Source of the DNA: Streptomyces bohaiensis
GTDB lineage: Bacteria; Actinomycetota; Actinomycetes; Streptomycetales; Streptomycetaceae
Direction: 5' to 3'
Assembly: GCF_012033785.1 (NCBI RefSeq)
Contig: NZ_JAAVJC010000024.1
Span: forward strand, 1-37,210
DNA length: 37,210 nt
In this document: piece by piece, positions 29,655 through 37,210 of the stretch
Position numbering within the stretch: the first letter of the stretch is position 1
Layout: each line of letters starts with the position of its first letter
Notes under the pieces: generated by a model
Told to the model about the DNA's origin: nothing
What the model saw: only the letters and a program-made list of their open reading frames with translations
Database searches by the model: none
Position numbers and translations under genes: made by a program

Positions 29655-29671
29655 CCCCGGAGCCACCGGGG
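29655..29671. terminator. Short hairpin between convergent genes
   Basis: CCCCGG-AGCCA-CCGGGG sits just after the LysR stop and before the TrkA-type gene end, where a shared terminator would be expected. The stem is only 6 bp. Confidence 0.35.
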
Positions 29672-29720
29672 CGAGCCGCGCCGGTACGGCAGCGCCCGCC
29701 CGCCCACGGCAGCGCCCGGC

Positions 29721-30410
29721 TCAGTGCAACTCGCTGAAGCGCTCCGTCTGCTCGGTCCGCCCCGCCACGATCACCGTGTCGTCGGGGCGCAGCACGGTGT
29801 CCGCGGTGGCGTAGGTGAACCCCTCGCCCGGCCGCTTCACGGCGACGACGGTGAGGCCGAACCGGGTGCGGATCGCGCTCTCCGCGAGCGTCCGATCGGC
29901 CATCTCGCTGGGGGTGCGGGTCTTGACGAGCGCGAAGTCGTCCTCGAACTCGATGTAGTCCAGCATCCGCCCCCGTACGAGGTGGGCCACCCGCTGCCCC
30001 ATGTCGTGCTCCGGGTAGACCACGTGGTGCACGCCGAGCTGGGAGAGGATGCGCCCGTGGGCCTCGCTGGTCGCCTTCCCCCACACGTCGGGGATGCCGA
30101 AGGAGACCAGGAGCGAGGCGGTCAGGATGCTCGCCTCCAGGTTGGTGCCGATGGAGACCACGGCCCGCGTGAACTCGTGCACGGCCAGCTGCCGCAGCAC
30201 CTCCTCCTTGGTGGAGTCCGCCCGTACGACGTGCGTCAGCACCCCGGACATCGACTGGACGGTGTCGGCGTCCAGGTCGATGCCGAGCACCTCGGTGTTC
30301 TCCTCGACCAGCTCGGTGGCGAGGGACCGGCCGAACCGTCCGAGACCGATCACGACGACCGAGTCGTTGGCGGCGATGCGCCGCGACTTGCTGCTGCGTT
30401 TCCTAGCCAA
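29721..30410 (-). CDS. TrkA/KtrA-type regulatory subunit of potassium uptake
   Basis: A 229-residue cytoplasmic protein. The RCK-N (Rossmann) domain carries SVVVIGLGRFGRSLATELVE (GxGxxG) and an acidic residue after the second strand (EVLGIDLDAD). The RCK-C domain covers about residues 145-229 (ADRTLAESAIRTRFGLTVVA to LRPDDTVIVAGRTEQTERF). It gates the TrkH-type pore by binding nucleotides. The start is TTG at 30410, inside the last codons of the TrkH gene (8-base overlap), with GAGGAG 10 bases upstream; translation is therefore coupled. The length fits the short Ktr-type subunit rather than the double-length E. coli TrkA. Confidence 0.93.
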   Translation of the reverse strand: MARKRSSKSRRIAANDSVVVIGLGRFGRSLATELVEENTEVLGIDLDADTVQSMSGVLTHVVRADSTKEEVLRQLAVHEFTRAVVSIGTNLEASILTASLLVSFGIPDVWGKATSEAHGRILSQLGVHHVVYPEHDMGQRVAHLVRGRMLDYIEFEDDFALVKTRTPSEMADRTLAESAIRTRFGLTVVAVKRPGEGFTYATADTVLRPDDTVIVAGRTEQTERFSELH

Positions 30411-31857
30411 TGAGGGGTCGCTCCTCGGGAAGTTCGTACAGACGGACGCGCCGGCGGAGCGCCAGCGCGGAGGCGATGGTCACCGGGCCGAGCCGCCCGA
30501 CGAACATCAGCAGCGAGAGGAGGACCTTGTGCGGGTCGCTCAGCTCCGCCGTGATTCCCGTCGAGAGCCCCACGGTGCAGAAGGCGGATATGACCTCGAA
30601 CAGCGCCTGGTCGAGGGTGAAGGTCGTCGAGACCATGAAGACCACGGTCGAGCCCACCACCCCCGCCACCGACAGCAGCACGACGGTGAGCGCCTGGCGC
30701 TGGACGTCACCGTGGAGGCGCCGGCCGAAGATGTTGACGGACGACTCGCCGCGGACCTCCGCGTAGATCACGAACAGCAGCACCGCGAAGGTGGTGATCT
30801 TGATCCCGCCGGCCGTGCCCGCGCTCGCCCCGCCGACGAACATCAGCACGTCCATGCCGAGCCAGGTGGCGGAGTTCATCGCGCTGATGTCGATGCTGTT
30901 GAACCCCGCGGACCGGGGCATCGTCCCTTGGAAGAAACCGGCGAGCACCTTCTCCTGGATCGGCAGCGGCCCCAGGGTCGCCGCGTTCCCCCACTCCAGC
31001 GCCGTCACGAAGACCGCGCCGCCCAGCAGGAAGGCACCGCTCGCCCAGAGCACGATCTTGGTGTGCATGGTCCACCCGCCGGGCTTGGTGTAGCGCCGCC
31101 CGATCTCGAACAGCACCGGGAAACCGAGCCCGCCGAGGATCGACGCCACGGCTATCGGGAGGCAGATCCAGGGGTCCCCGACGAACTGCGTCAGGCTGTC
31201 GGACCAGAGCGCGAAGCCGGCGTTGTTGAAGGCCGAGACCGAATGGAAGATCCCCAGCCACAGCGCCCGCGACCACTCCGTGTCGTACGCCACGGCCAGC
31301 CGCGGAACGAGCACCGCCGCCGTCAGCGCCTCGATCGAGAGGCTCAGCAGCACCACACCGCGCACCACCCCGCGGACGTCCCCCAGCCCCAGCGTCTTCG
31401 TCTCGGCCGCCGTGGTCAGCCGGGTCCGCAGCCCTATGCGGTGGGAGACCATCATGACCAGCAGCGTCGCGAAGGTCAGGATGCCGATGCCGCCGAGCTG
31501 GATCAGGACCAGGATGACGCCGTGCCCGAACCCCGACCAGTCGGTGGCGGTGTCCACCACGACCAGCCCGGTCAGGCACAGCGCCGAGGTCGCCGTGAAC
31601 AGCGCGTCCACCACGCTTGCTCCCTCGGCGTCGATCGACGCGGCGGGCAGCGAGAGCAGGAAGGTCCCCAGCGCGAGGACCGCGGCGAATCCCGCGATCA
31701 CCAGCTGCGCCGGATGCCGCCGCCGACCGCGTGGGCGGCTCACGGCAGGCGTCCGTACGGTGGGAATGACCGATTTCTGGTCGATGGCACCGGAGGACGA
31801 TAGCGCGCCGTCGAAGATCGAGGTAGCGGCGGGCCCACCCCTTCCGACCGGGGTCAC
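30403..31857 (-). CDS. TrkH/KtrB-type potassium transporter, membrane subunit
   Basis: A 484-residue protein with about 8-10 membrane segments in the four-fold pore repeat of the TrkH/KtrB family. Selectivity-filter regions are visible: FTATSALCLTGLVVVD, FHSVSAFNNAGFALWSDSLT, GTMPRSAGFNSIDISAMNSA and FEVISAFCTVGLSTGITAEL. Conserved LIQLGGIGILTFATLLVMM and FVGGASAGTAGGIKITTFAV also fit. The GTG at 31857 has GGAG 7 bases upstream; a later GTG start is possible because the first 55 residues are not conserved. It is the upstream partner of the RCK subunit and together they form a potassium uptake system. Confidence 0.93.
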   Translation of the reverse strand: MTPVGRGGPAATSIFDGALSSSGAIDQKSVIPTVRTPAVSRPRGRRRHPAQLVIAGFAAVLALGTFLLSLPAASIDAEGASVVDALFTATSALCLTGLVVVDTATDWSGFGHGVILVLIQLGGIGILTFATLLVMMVSHRIGLRTRLTTAAETKTLGLGDVRGVVRGVVLLSLSIEALTAAVLVPRLAVAYDTEWSRALWLGIFHSVSAFNNAGFALWSDSLTQFVGDPWICLPIAVASILGGLGFPVLFEIGRRYTKPGGWTMHTKIVLWASGAFLLGGAVFVTALEWGNAATLGPLPIQEKVLAGFFQGTMPRSAGFNSIDISAMNSATWLGMDVLMFVGGASAGTAGGIKITTFAVLLFVIYAEVRGESSVNIFGRRLHGDVQRQALTVVLLSVAGVVGSTVVFMVSTTFTLDQALFEVISAFCTVGLSTGITAELSDPHKVLLSLLMFVGRLGPVTIASALALRRRVRLYELPEERPLIG

Positions 31858-31902
31858 CGCACGTCTCCGCGAGGTCACCGCCGGCTGCCGGCCCGCCCGT
31901 GG

Positions 31903-31933
31903 TTGCACCTCACGCGGCGTGAGGGGGCACCGT
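31903..31933 (+). promoter_or_regulatory. MerR-type promoter with dyad in a 19-bp spacer
   Basis: TTGCAC (31903-31908) and CACCGT (31928-31933) are 19 bp apart, and CCTCACGC-G-GCGTGAGG (31908-31924) is a perfect 17-bp dyad lying in the spacer. A long spacer with a central dyad is the hallmark of MerR-activated promoters such as PtipA. The -10 match is weak. Confidence 0.55.
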
Positions 31934-32006
31934 GGTGCGAGCCGGCGCCCCGAGCGCGCCGGCGGTACGGAACACCGGTGCCCGGGGCACGGGAGGAGGA
32001 GGGGCG

Positions 32007-32777
32007 ATGACGGAGCGAGGACTCCCCGTGGGACGCGTCGCGGAACTGGCGGGCGTCACGGTGCGCACCCTGCACCACTACGACGAGATCGGGCTGCTGC
32101 GCCCCGGTGGGCGGTCGCGGGCCGGCCACCGGCGCTACGACGACACCGACCTCGACCGCCTCCAGCAGATCCTCTTCTACCGGGAGCTGGGCTTCCCGCT
32201 GGAGGAGATCGCACCGCTGCTGGACGACCCCGGGATCGACCCCGTCGCCGAGCTGCGGCGACGGCACCGGCTGCTGACGGACCGGATCGAGCGGCTGCAA
32301 CGCATGGCCGCCGCAGTGGAGCACGCCATGGAGGCGAAGAAGATGGGAATCCAGCTCACGCCGGAGGAGAAGTTCGAGGTCTTCGGGGAGTCCTACTCCG
32401 AGGAGTACGAGACCGAGGCCGAGCAGCGCTGGGGCGACACCGCCGCCTGGGAGGAGTCCCAGCGGCGCACCGGCTCCTACACCAAGGAGGACTGGGCCCG
32501 GATCAAGGCGGAGACCGACGCGCTCAACCAGCGGATCGCCGCCGCGCTCGCCGACGGCGTGCCCGCCGACTCCCCGCAGGCCATGGCGCTGGCGGAGGAG
32601 CACCGGCAGCAGATCTGCGGCAGCTTCTACGAGTGCGGGCACGAGCTGCACGCCTGCCTGGGGGAGATGTACGTCTCGGACGAGCGGTTCACCGCCACCT
32701 ACGACGCCGTCGCTCCCGGCCTGGCCCGCTACCTGCGCGACGCCATCGTCGCCAACGCCGCCCGCCACGCGGCCTGA
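32007..32777 (+). CDS. TipA-like MerR-family regulator
   Basis: A 256-residue activator. The N-terminal MerR HTH reads PVGRVAELAGVTVRTLHHYD then EIGLLRPGGRSRAGHRRYDD, followed by a dimerisation coil (AELRRRHRLLTDRIERLQRM). The C-terminal half is a TipAS-type drug-binding domain: EVFGESYSEEYETEAEQRWG, TKEDWARIKAETDALNQRIA, and CGSFYECGHELHACLGEMYV. TipA proteins bind thiopeptide and related multidrug ligands and activate their own promoter. The ATG at 32007 has a strong GGAGGAGGGG site. A candidate autoregulated MerR promoter lies upstream and a 15-bp terminator downstream. Confidence 0.92.
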   Translation: MTERGLPVGRVAELAGVTVRTLHHYDEIGLLRPGGRSRAGHRRYDDTDLDRLQQILFYRELGFPLEEIAPLLDDPGIDPVAELRRRHRLLTDRIERLQRMAAAVEHAMEAKKMGIQLTPEEKFEVFGESYSEEYETEAEQRWGDTAAWEESQRRTGSYTKEDWARIKAETDALNQRIAAALADGVPADSPQAMALAEEHRQQICGSFYECGHELHACLGEMYVSDERFTATYDAVAPGLARYLRDAIVANAARHAA

Positions 32778-32840
32778 GCGGCGAGGGGCGGGGTCGCACC
32801 GTCCGGACCCCGCCCCCGCCCACTCACCCCCACCGCCGCT

Positions 32841-32873
32841 GCCGCCCGCGCCTTCGCCGAAGGCGCGGGCGGC
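32841..32873. terminator. Strong terminator after the TipA-like gene
   Basis: GCCGCCCGCGCCTTC (32841-32855) pairs perfectly with GAAGGCGCGGGCGGC (32859-32873), 15 bp with a tight loop, 63 bases after the TipA-like stop. Confidence 0.85.
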
Positions 32874-32884
32874 CGGCTTCCGGC

Positions 32885-34624
32885 CTACGCTCGAAGGAGC
32901 CGGGCGGGCGCCGGCGACGCCCGCCGCCCCAGCGAGCGGACGAGGTGACCCTCATGCCCACCGTGGTGCGACCCGAGGCCCGCGGCGACGAGCGCGGCGC
33001 CCTGCTCTCCTACCTCGACGCGCAGCGCGGCGGGCTGCGCAGAGCGGTCTACGGCCTGACCCACGAGCAGGCCACCAGCACCCCGACGCCGAGCGTCCTC
33101 TCGGTCGCCGGCCTGCTGAAGCACGTGACCGTCGGCGAGCAGGACTGGATCACGACGATGAGCGGCCACCCGGCCGACCCCCGGGACCCGGCCACCCGCC
33201 GCCGCTGGGAGGACAGCTTCGCCCTCGGCCCCGACGAGACCGTTCCCGGCGTGCTGGTCCTCTCCGACGAGGTGGCACGCCGCACCGAGGAGATCGTGCG
33301 GGCGCTGCCGTCGCTGGACGACACGTTCGACCAGCCGTCGGCCCCCTGGGACCCGGGCGGGACGCGCTCCTGGCGCTGGGGGCTGCTGCACCTCATCGAG
33401 GAGGCGGCCCGCCACGCCGGGCACGCGGACATCATCCGCGAGGCGGTGGACGGCAAGGGCGCGTTCCAGCTGGTCTTCGAGACGGGAGCCGCCCCGGAGC
33501 CCGACTGGTCGATGCTGGACCAGTGACCGCGCCGGCGCCCGCCCTCGGGCGCCGCCGCGCACCGGCAGCGCCCGGCTCGCCGCACGCACCGGCACCGCAC
33601 GCACCGCGACCGGAAGCACACCCGCCCGACCGGAACCCTCGTGCTTGACCGGCGCCGCGTCCGCACCGCAGCGCCTCGCACATGCGTGGCGGCCGCGGCC
33701 GCGGGCCGGGTTCTCCCTGCGGTGCGCGACGAACAGCACCACGGCCACGATCACGAAGCCGAGGACCATCAGGCCGACGGTCTGCGGCACGTCGGTGGTC
33801 GGGGCGTGCAGCGACCGGTCGTCCTCCGGGCCCTGCCAGGGCCACAGCGCGCGCAGCGCACCCGCCATGACGCCGGTGAGGACCACGAGCGTCATGTGGT
33901 GGTACTTCTCCAGCAGCCAGCGCAGCGTCTTCACCGCCACCGCCAGGCCGATCAGCATGCCCAGGCCGAACGTGCCGATGTAGACGACGTCGCGGTTGTT
34001 GAGCGCCTCGATCGTCGGTTCGTACATGCCGAGAGCGAGCAGCAGGAACGAGCCGGAGAGCCCGGGCAGGATCAGCGCCGTCACAGCGATGGCACCGGAG
34101 CCGAGCACCACCAGCGGGTTGTCCGCGGAGCCCGCCACCGAGAGGGAGGTCAGCCAGAAGGCGAGCCCCGCGAAGACCAGGGCGACGCCGTAGTTGGCCC
34201 CGCTCCACCGCTGCCCGGAGCCGCTGTAGGGAACCCACAGCGAGGCCATGACCAGGCCGAAGAACAGGGCGTAGGCGTACTGCGTGTGGTCGGTGACCAG
34301 CGGCGCGAGCAGCCGGGCGCTCAGCAGCAGCCCGACGACCATGCCGAACATCAGCGGGAGGAGGAGCCCCCAGTCGACCTGCTTGACCTCCGCCACGGTG
34401 CGGCGCCACCCCTGGCCGGTCACCAGCGCCCGGACCGCGGTGGCCAACTGGCTGGCCGCGCCGATGAGGCGCTCGAACACGCCCACGATGAGAGCGACCG
34501 TGCCGCCACTGATACCGGGCAGCGCCTCGGCCACACCGATCAGGGAGCCCCGGAAGCCGTTGAACACGCGGCTGCCGGGGGTCTTCTCCGGGGTCGTGGC
34601 CTCCGAGGGGGCCTCCGAGGTCAT
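32885..34624 (-). CDS. DUF368 membrane protein with abnormally long C-terminal extension
   Basis: The first about 305 residues are a DUF368 polytopic membrane protein: FRGSLIGVAEALPGISGGTV at the start, LLLPLMFGMVVGLLLSARLL, YALFFGLVMASLWVPYSG, VTALILPGLSGSFLLLALGM, and a last segment TVGLMVLGFVIVAVVLFVAH. Family members normally end soon after this. Here the frame stays open to 32885, adding about 270 Arg/Gly/Val/Pro-rich residues opposite the DinB-like gene; the true gene product probably ends near 33690, and the tail looks like non-coding frame. Either a native stop was lost or a frameshift occurred. The ATG at 34624 is preferred, with GGAG 9 bases upstream; GTG 34639 is an alternative. 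Transport role uncertain. Confidence 0.75.
   Translation of the reverse strand: MTSEAPSEATTPEKTPGSRVFNGFRGSLIGVAEALPGISGGTVALIVGVFERLIGAASQLATAVRALVTGQGWRRTVAEVKQVDWGLLLPLMFGMVVGLLLSARLLAPLVTDHTQYAYALFFGLVMASLWVPYSGSGQRWSGANYGVALVFAGLAFWLTSLSVAGSADNPLVVLGSGAIAVTALILPGLSGSFLLLALGMYEPTIEALNNRDVVYIGTFGLGMLIGLAVAVKTLRWLLEKYHHMTLVVLTGVMAGALRALWPWQGPEDDRSLHAPTTDVPQTVGLMVLGFVIVAVVLFVAHRRENPARGRGRHACARRCGADAAPVKHEGSGRAGVLPVAVRAVPVRAASRALPVRGGARGRAPARSLVQHRPVGLRGGSRLEDQLERALAVHRLADDVRVPGVAGRLLDEVQQPPAPGARPARVPGGRRLVERVVQRRQRPHDLLGAACHLVGEDQHAGNGLVGAEGEAVLPAAAGGRVPGVGRVAAHRRDPVLLADGHVLQQAGDREDARRRGAGGLLVGQAVDRSAQPAALRVEVGEQGAALVAAGLGSHHGGHEGHLVRSLGRRASPAPARLLRA
32954..33526 (+). CDS. DinB/DUF664-family protein
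   Basis: A 190-residue four-helix protein of the DinB/DUF664 group. Key parts are LLSYLDAQRGGLRRAVYGLT, SVLSVAGLLKHVTVGEQDWI, and the metal-site helix HLIEEAARHAGHADIIREAV with an HxxxH pattern. Members with these histidines bind metal and include mycothiol- and bacillithiol-dependent transferases, so a thiol-transferase or detoxification role is possible but not shown. The ATG at 32954 follows GAGGTG. The opposite strand carries the overlong tail of the DUF368 frame; the conserved motifs make this strand the real coding one. A 9-bp hairpin follows the stop. Confidence 0.9.
   Translation: MPTVVRPEARGDERGALLSYLDAQRGGLRRAVYGLTHEQATSTPTPSVLSVAGLLKHVTVGEQDWITTMSGHPADPRDPATRRRWEDSFALGPDETVPGVLVLSDEVARRTEEIVRALPSLDDTFDQPSAPWDPGGTRSWRWGLLHLIEEAARHAGHADIIREAVDGKGAFQLVFETGAAPEPDWSMLDQ
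33533..33554 (+). terminator. Terminator hairpin after the DinB-like gene
   Basis: CGGCGCCCG-CCCT-CGGGCGCCG, a 9-bp stem starting 7 bases after the stop. Confidence 0.6.
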
Positions 34625-34639
34625 GGCCATGGTCTCCAC

Positions 34640-34959
34640 TCAGCGGTAGATGAGGTAACCGGGGATGTGGCCGCCCCCGGGGTGGCCCCCGGGCACCGCG
34701 GCTCCGCTCATCCTATGCTTCACGAGAATGGGCCCTCATCGGGTGTTTGGGAGTTCGCGTCCGAGGTGGTCGCGGCCCCGGACGCGGTACCTCGCGGGGG
34801 CGGAGCGCCGCGGCTCGCGCACAGTCGACGCCGGCCGCGACCGCCAGGCGGGGAGGAGTGCCGCGGACGGACTGCGGTCGCCCCGGGACGTCGGCGCCAT
34901 GCCCGACGGGCCGGACCACCGCGACCGGCGCCAGCCGGACCGAAGGAGCAGCGACACAC
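34640..34959. other. Divergent intergenic region
   Basis: About 320 bases between the leftward DUF368 gene and the rightward ThrE-family gene. It should carry both promoters; I see no strong consensus or dyad. The frames here are Arg/Pro-rich and look non-coding. Confidence 0.4.
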
Positions 34960-37116
34960 GTGGCCGGGGAGCAGAAGCCGCCTGGTGAGAACACCGGGAG
35001 GAACGGACAGCGTCGATCGGACGACCGGAGTTCCGGGAGGACCCCCGGAGACGGTGCCGAGAGGAGTCGGCACGGGCGCACGAACGGTTCAGCAGATCGC
35101 ACTGACGAGCGTCAACGCCGAACTGACGCCCGGTCCCGTCGATCCGGTGGCGACCGGCCGGGCGCCGCGGACCGGGAAGAGGCCGACCGCGAGGACACCG
35201 GGCGTAACGGTTCTGCGACTGGGCGTAACGGTTCTGCTCCTGCCCGTGAACCCGCCGGCGACACGTCCCGCCCCACCACCGGCGAGTCGGGCACCCAGGG
35301 CCGGACCGGCCCGGCCGGCCCGCCCGACCCCTCCGGCACCGGCCCGTCCGAGGCGCCCCGCCCCGCCGACGGAACCGGCAGCGGCCCGACCCACCCCGCG
35401 CCCTGGGACGAGCGCGACGAGATGACGACGCCCCAGCTCATGCCCGTGCTGCGGCCACCCGACGAGGAGCACCACACCTCCGAGTTCGCGGTGCCCGAAG
35501 GGCTGGAGCTGCCATCCGTCGAACAGAGTCAGCAGGGCTCGGAGTTCTCGCTCCCCAAGGGCATGGCCCCCACCGAGCAGGCGCAGCAGAGCTCGGGGTT
35601 CATCGTCCCCGAGGGGCTGACGACCACTCCGCCGACCGAGCCGCGCAGCGAGTTCCGCTACAACGCCGACTGGGCGTCCACCCCCGCCAACGGCATCCGC
35701 TCCCCGCTGCTGGCGAAGGGGCTGCCCTGGCACGACCGGATGCGCACCATGGTGCGGCTGCCGCTCTCCGAGCGGCCCGCGCCCGAGCCGCAGGCCGCCC
35801 CGGAGGGCGAGGAGGAGACACCGCCGCTGCCGGTGCCCCGCGTCCTGGACCTGACGCTCCGTATCGGCGAGCTGCTGCTCGCCAGCGGTGAGGGCGCCGA
35901 GGACGTCGAGACCGCGATGTTCGCCATCGCCCACGCCTACGGCCTCGACCGCTGCGAGGCGACGGTCACCTTCACCCTCATCGGCATCACCCACCAGCCG
36001 TCGCTCGTCGACCCGCCGGTCTCCCTCAGCCGCACCGTCCGCCGCCGCGGCACCGACTACAACCGGCTCGCCGCCGTCTTCCGACTGGTCGACGACATCA
36101 ACGGCGGCACCATCACGCTGGAGGAGGCGTACGGCCGGCTGGCGACCATCCGACGCAACCGCCACCCCTACAGCAAGATGCAGCTCTCGCTCGCCGCCGG
36201 GCTGCTGGCCGGGGCCGCCTCCACCCTCGTCGGCGGCGGCGTCCTCGTCTTCGCTCTCGCCGCGATCGGCGCCGTCCTCGGCGACCGGATGGCGTGGGTG
36301 CTGGCAAGCCGCGGCCTGCCGGAGTTCTACCAGTTCGTCGCCGCCGCCATGGCGCCCGCCGCCATAGGGGTCTCGCTCGCGGCGGTCCACCCGGGGCAGC
36401 AGGGGCTCGTCCAGGCCGCATCCGTCATCACCGGCGGCCTCTTCGCGCTGATCCCCGGTAGAGCGCTGGTCGCCAGCGTGCAGGACGGCCTGACGGGCTA
36501 CTACATCACCGCCGCCGCCCGCATGCTGGAGGTCTTCTTCCTCATCGCCGGCATCGTGCTCGGCGTGCTGTCGATCCTCTACATCGGCGAGGTCTCCGGC
36601 GTCAGCCTCGACCCCGAGACCGTCGAGGCGAGGATCCGGCCCGCGGTCCAGCTCGCTGCGGCCATGGTGCTCGCGCTGGCGTTCTGCGTCATGCTCCAGC
36701 AGGACAAGAGCACCGTGGTGATCGCCACCCTCAACGGCGGCGTCGCCTGGCTGATCGTCGCCTCCATGCGGGACACCGCCGACCTCTCGCCGTTCGCCGC
36801 CACCCTGGTGGCGGCCGGCCTCGTCGGGCTCTTCGGCCAGCTGCTGGCGCGGTACCGGCTCACATCGTCCCTGCCGTACGTGACGGCGGCGATCGGCCCG
36901 CTGCTGCCCGGTGGGGCGACCTACTTCGGTCTGCTGGGCCTCGCCCAGGGCGACATCGCCACCGGCGGACAGCAACTGCTGCGGGCGGCCAGCCTGGCGC
37001 TGGCCATCGCCATCGGGGTGAACCTCGGCAACGAGATCGCCCGGCTGTTCATCGGGACGCCCGGCATGGTGACGCCGTTCGGTCGCCGTGGCGCCAAGCG
37101 CACCCGCGGCTTCTGA
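34960..37116 (+). CDS. Threonine/serine exporter ThrE-family protein with long N-terminal extension
   Basis: A 718-residue protein. The C-terminal about 430 residues are ThrE-like: the soluble DUF1212 part with RVLDLTLRIGELLLASGEGA, EDVETAMFAIAHAYGLDRCE and FTLIGITHQPSL, then about ten membrane segments (KMQLSLAAGLLAGAAST, FVAAAMAPAAIGVSLAAV, YVTAAIGPLLPGGATYFGLL). Known ThrE exports threonine and serine using proton motive force. The N-terminal about 260 residues are low-complexity, Arg/Gly/Thr/Ser then Pro-rich, and include three copies of an S-x-F-x-hydrophobic-P-x-G motif at residues about 174, 194 and 212. The GTG at 34960 follows AAGGAG at 10 bases; the open frame extends further upstream but is not convincing. 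Confidence 0.9.
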   Translation: MAGEQKPPGENTGRNGQRRSDDRSSGRTPGDGAERSRHGRTNGSADRTDERQRRTDARSRRSGGDRPGAADREEADREDTGRNGSATGRNGSAPAREPAGDTSRPTTGESGTQGRTGPAGPPDPSGTGPSEAPRPADGTGSGPTHPAPWDERDEMTTPQLMPVLRPPDEEHHTSEFAVPEGLELPSVEQSQQGSEFSLPKGMAPTEQAQQSSGFIVPEGLTTTPPTEPRSEFRYNADWASTPANGIRSPLLAKGLPWHDRMRTMVRLPLSERPAPEPQAAPEGEEETPPLPVPRVLDLTLRIGELLLASGEGAEDVETAMFAIAHAYGLDRCEATVTFTLIGITHQPSLVDPPVSLSRTVRRRGTDYNRLAAVFRLVDDINGGTITLEEAYGRLATIRRNRHPYSKMQLSLAAGLLAGAASTLVGGGVLVFALAAIGAVLGDRMAWVLASRGLPEFYQFVAAAMAPAAIGVSLAAVHPGQQGLVQAASVITGGLFALIPGRALVASVQDGLTGYYITAAARMLEVFFLIAGIVLGVLSILYIGEVSGVSLDPETVEARIRPAVQLAAAMVLALAFCVMLQQDKSTVVIATLNGGVAWLIVASMRDTADLSPFAATLVAAGLVGLFGQLLARYRLTSSLPYVTAAIGPLLPGGATYFGLLGLAQGDIATGGQQLLRAASLALAIAIGVNLGNEIARLFIGTPGMVTPFGRRGAKRTRGF

Positions 37117-37126
37117 CGCGGCGTCG

Positions 37127-37190
37127 GGCCGACGGCCCTCGACGGCCCTCGACGGCCCGCGGCGGCGGCACGGCGGCGGCACGGCGTCCG
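37127..37190. repeat. Short imperfect tandem repeats
   Basis: Three copies of a CGACGGCCC-type decamer are followed by two GGCGGCGGCA units, just after the ThrE-family stop. Simple GC-rich slippage sequence; no function evident. Confidence 0.5.
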
Positions 37191-37210
37191 GTCCGCCCGC
37201 TCCGCCCGGC

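Noticed and set aside
31223..33526. A single 767-residue protein joining the trkH antisense strand to the DinB-like protein
   Set aside because: Only the last 190 codons resemble a protein family and they have their own ribosome site at 32954.

Overview
The window is very GC-rich, uses GC-ending codons almost throughout, and carries long open frames on both strands. With its gene families (paired XRE regulators with tiny Cys-containing partners, a TipA-like MerR protein, monomeric isocitrate dehydrogenase) this points to a Streptomyces or close actinomycete chromosome. I read it by eye; no database search was run.

Left flank (1-4918): an XRE regulator with a 43-residue partner, a leftward pair of hypothetical genes, and a divergent TetR/SDR pair sharing two matching 16-bp operators.

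CRISPR-Cas island (4977-24467): a complete type I-E system. The cas operon runs rightward at 8762-18604 in the order cas3, cas8e (cse1), cas11 (cse2), cas7e, cas5e, cas6e, cas1, cas2. Three arrays (58, 12 and about 30 repeats) all have their leader on the right, so they are transcribed leftward, against the cas operon. Cas6e would cut the pre-crRNA at the repeat hairpin. Cas8e, Cas11, Cas7e, Cas5e and Cas6e would form Cascade around the crRNA, Cas3 would degrade the target, and Cas1-Cas2 would add spacers at the leaders. Three points stand out: cas3 has an in-frame TTA codon (codon 50), which in Streptomyces suggests bldA-dependent translation; a decayed fourth leader with a repeat remnant lies between array 1 and cas3; and array 3 uses a repeat that differs from arrays 1 and 2 only in the hairpin loop, while its oldest end still holds an array 1-type repeat.

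Between arrays 2 and 3 (19.6-22.1 kb) is a leftward module: a second XRE regulator followed by two or three small proteins, and upstream a 38-residue single-membrane-span peptide with a very strong ribosome binding site.

Right flank (24650-37116): icd (monomeric type); dgdA with its divergent LysR regulator and a dyad between them; a TrkH/TrkA-type potassium uptake pair; a TipA-like MerR regulator; a DinB/DUF664 protein lying opposite an unusually extended DUF368 membrane-protein frame; and a ThrE-family exporter with a long low-complexity N-terminus.
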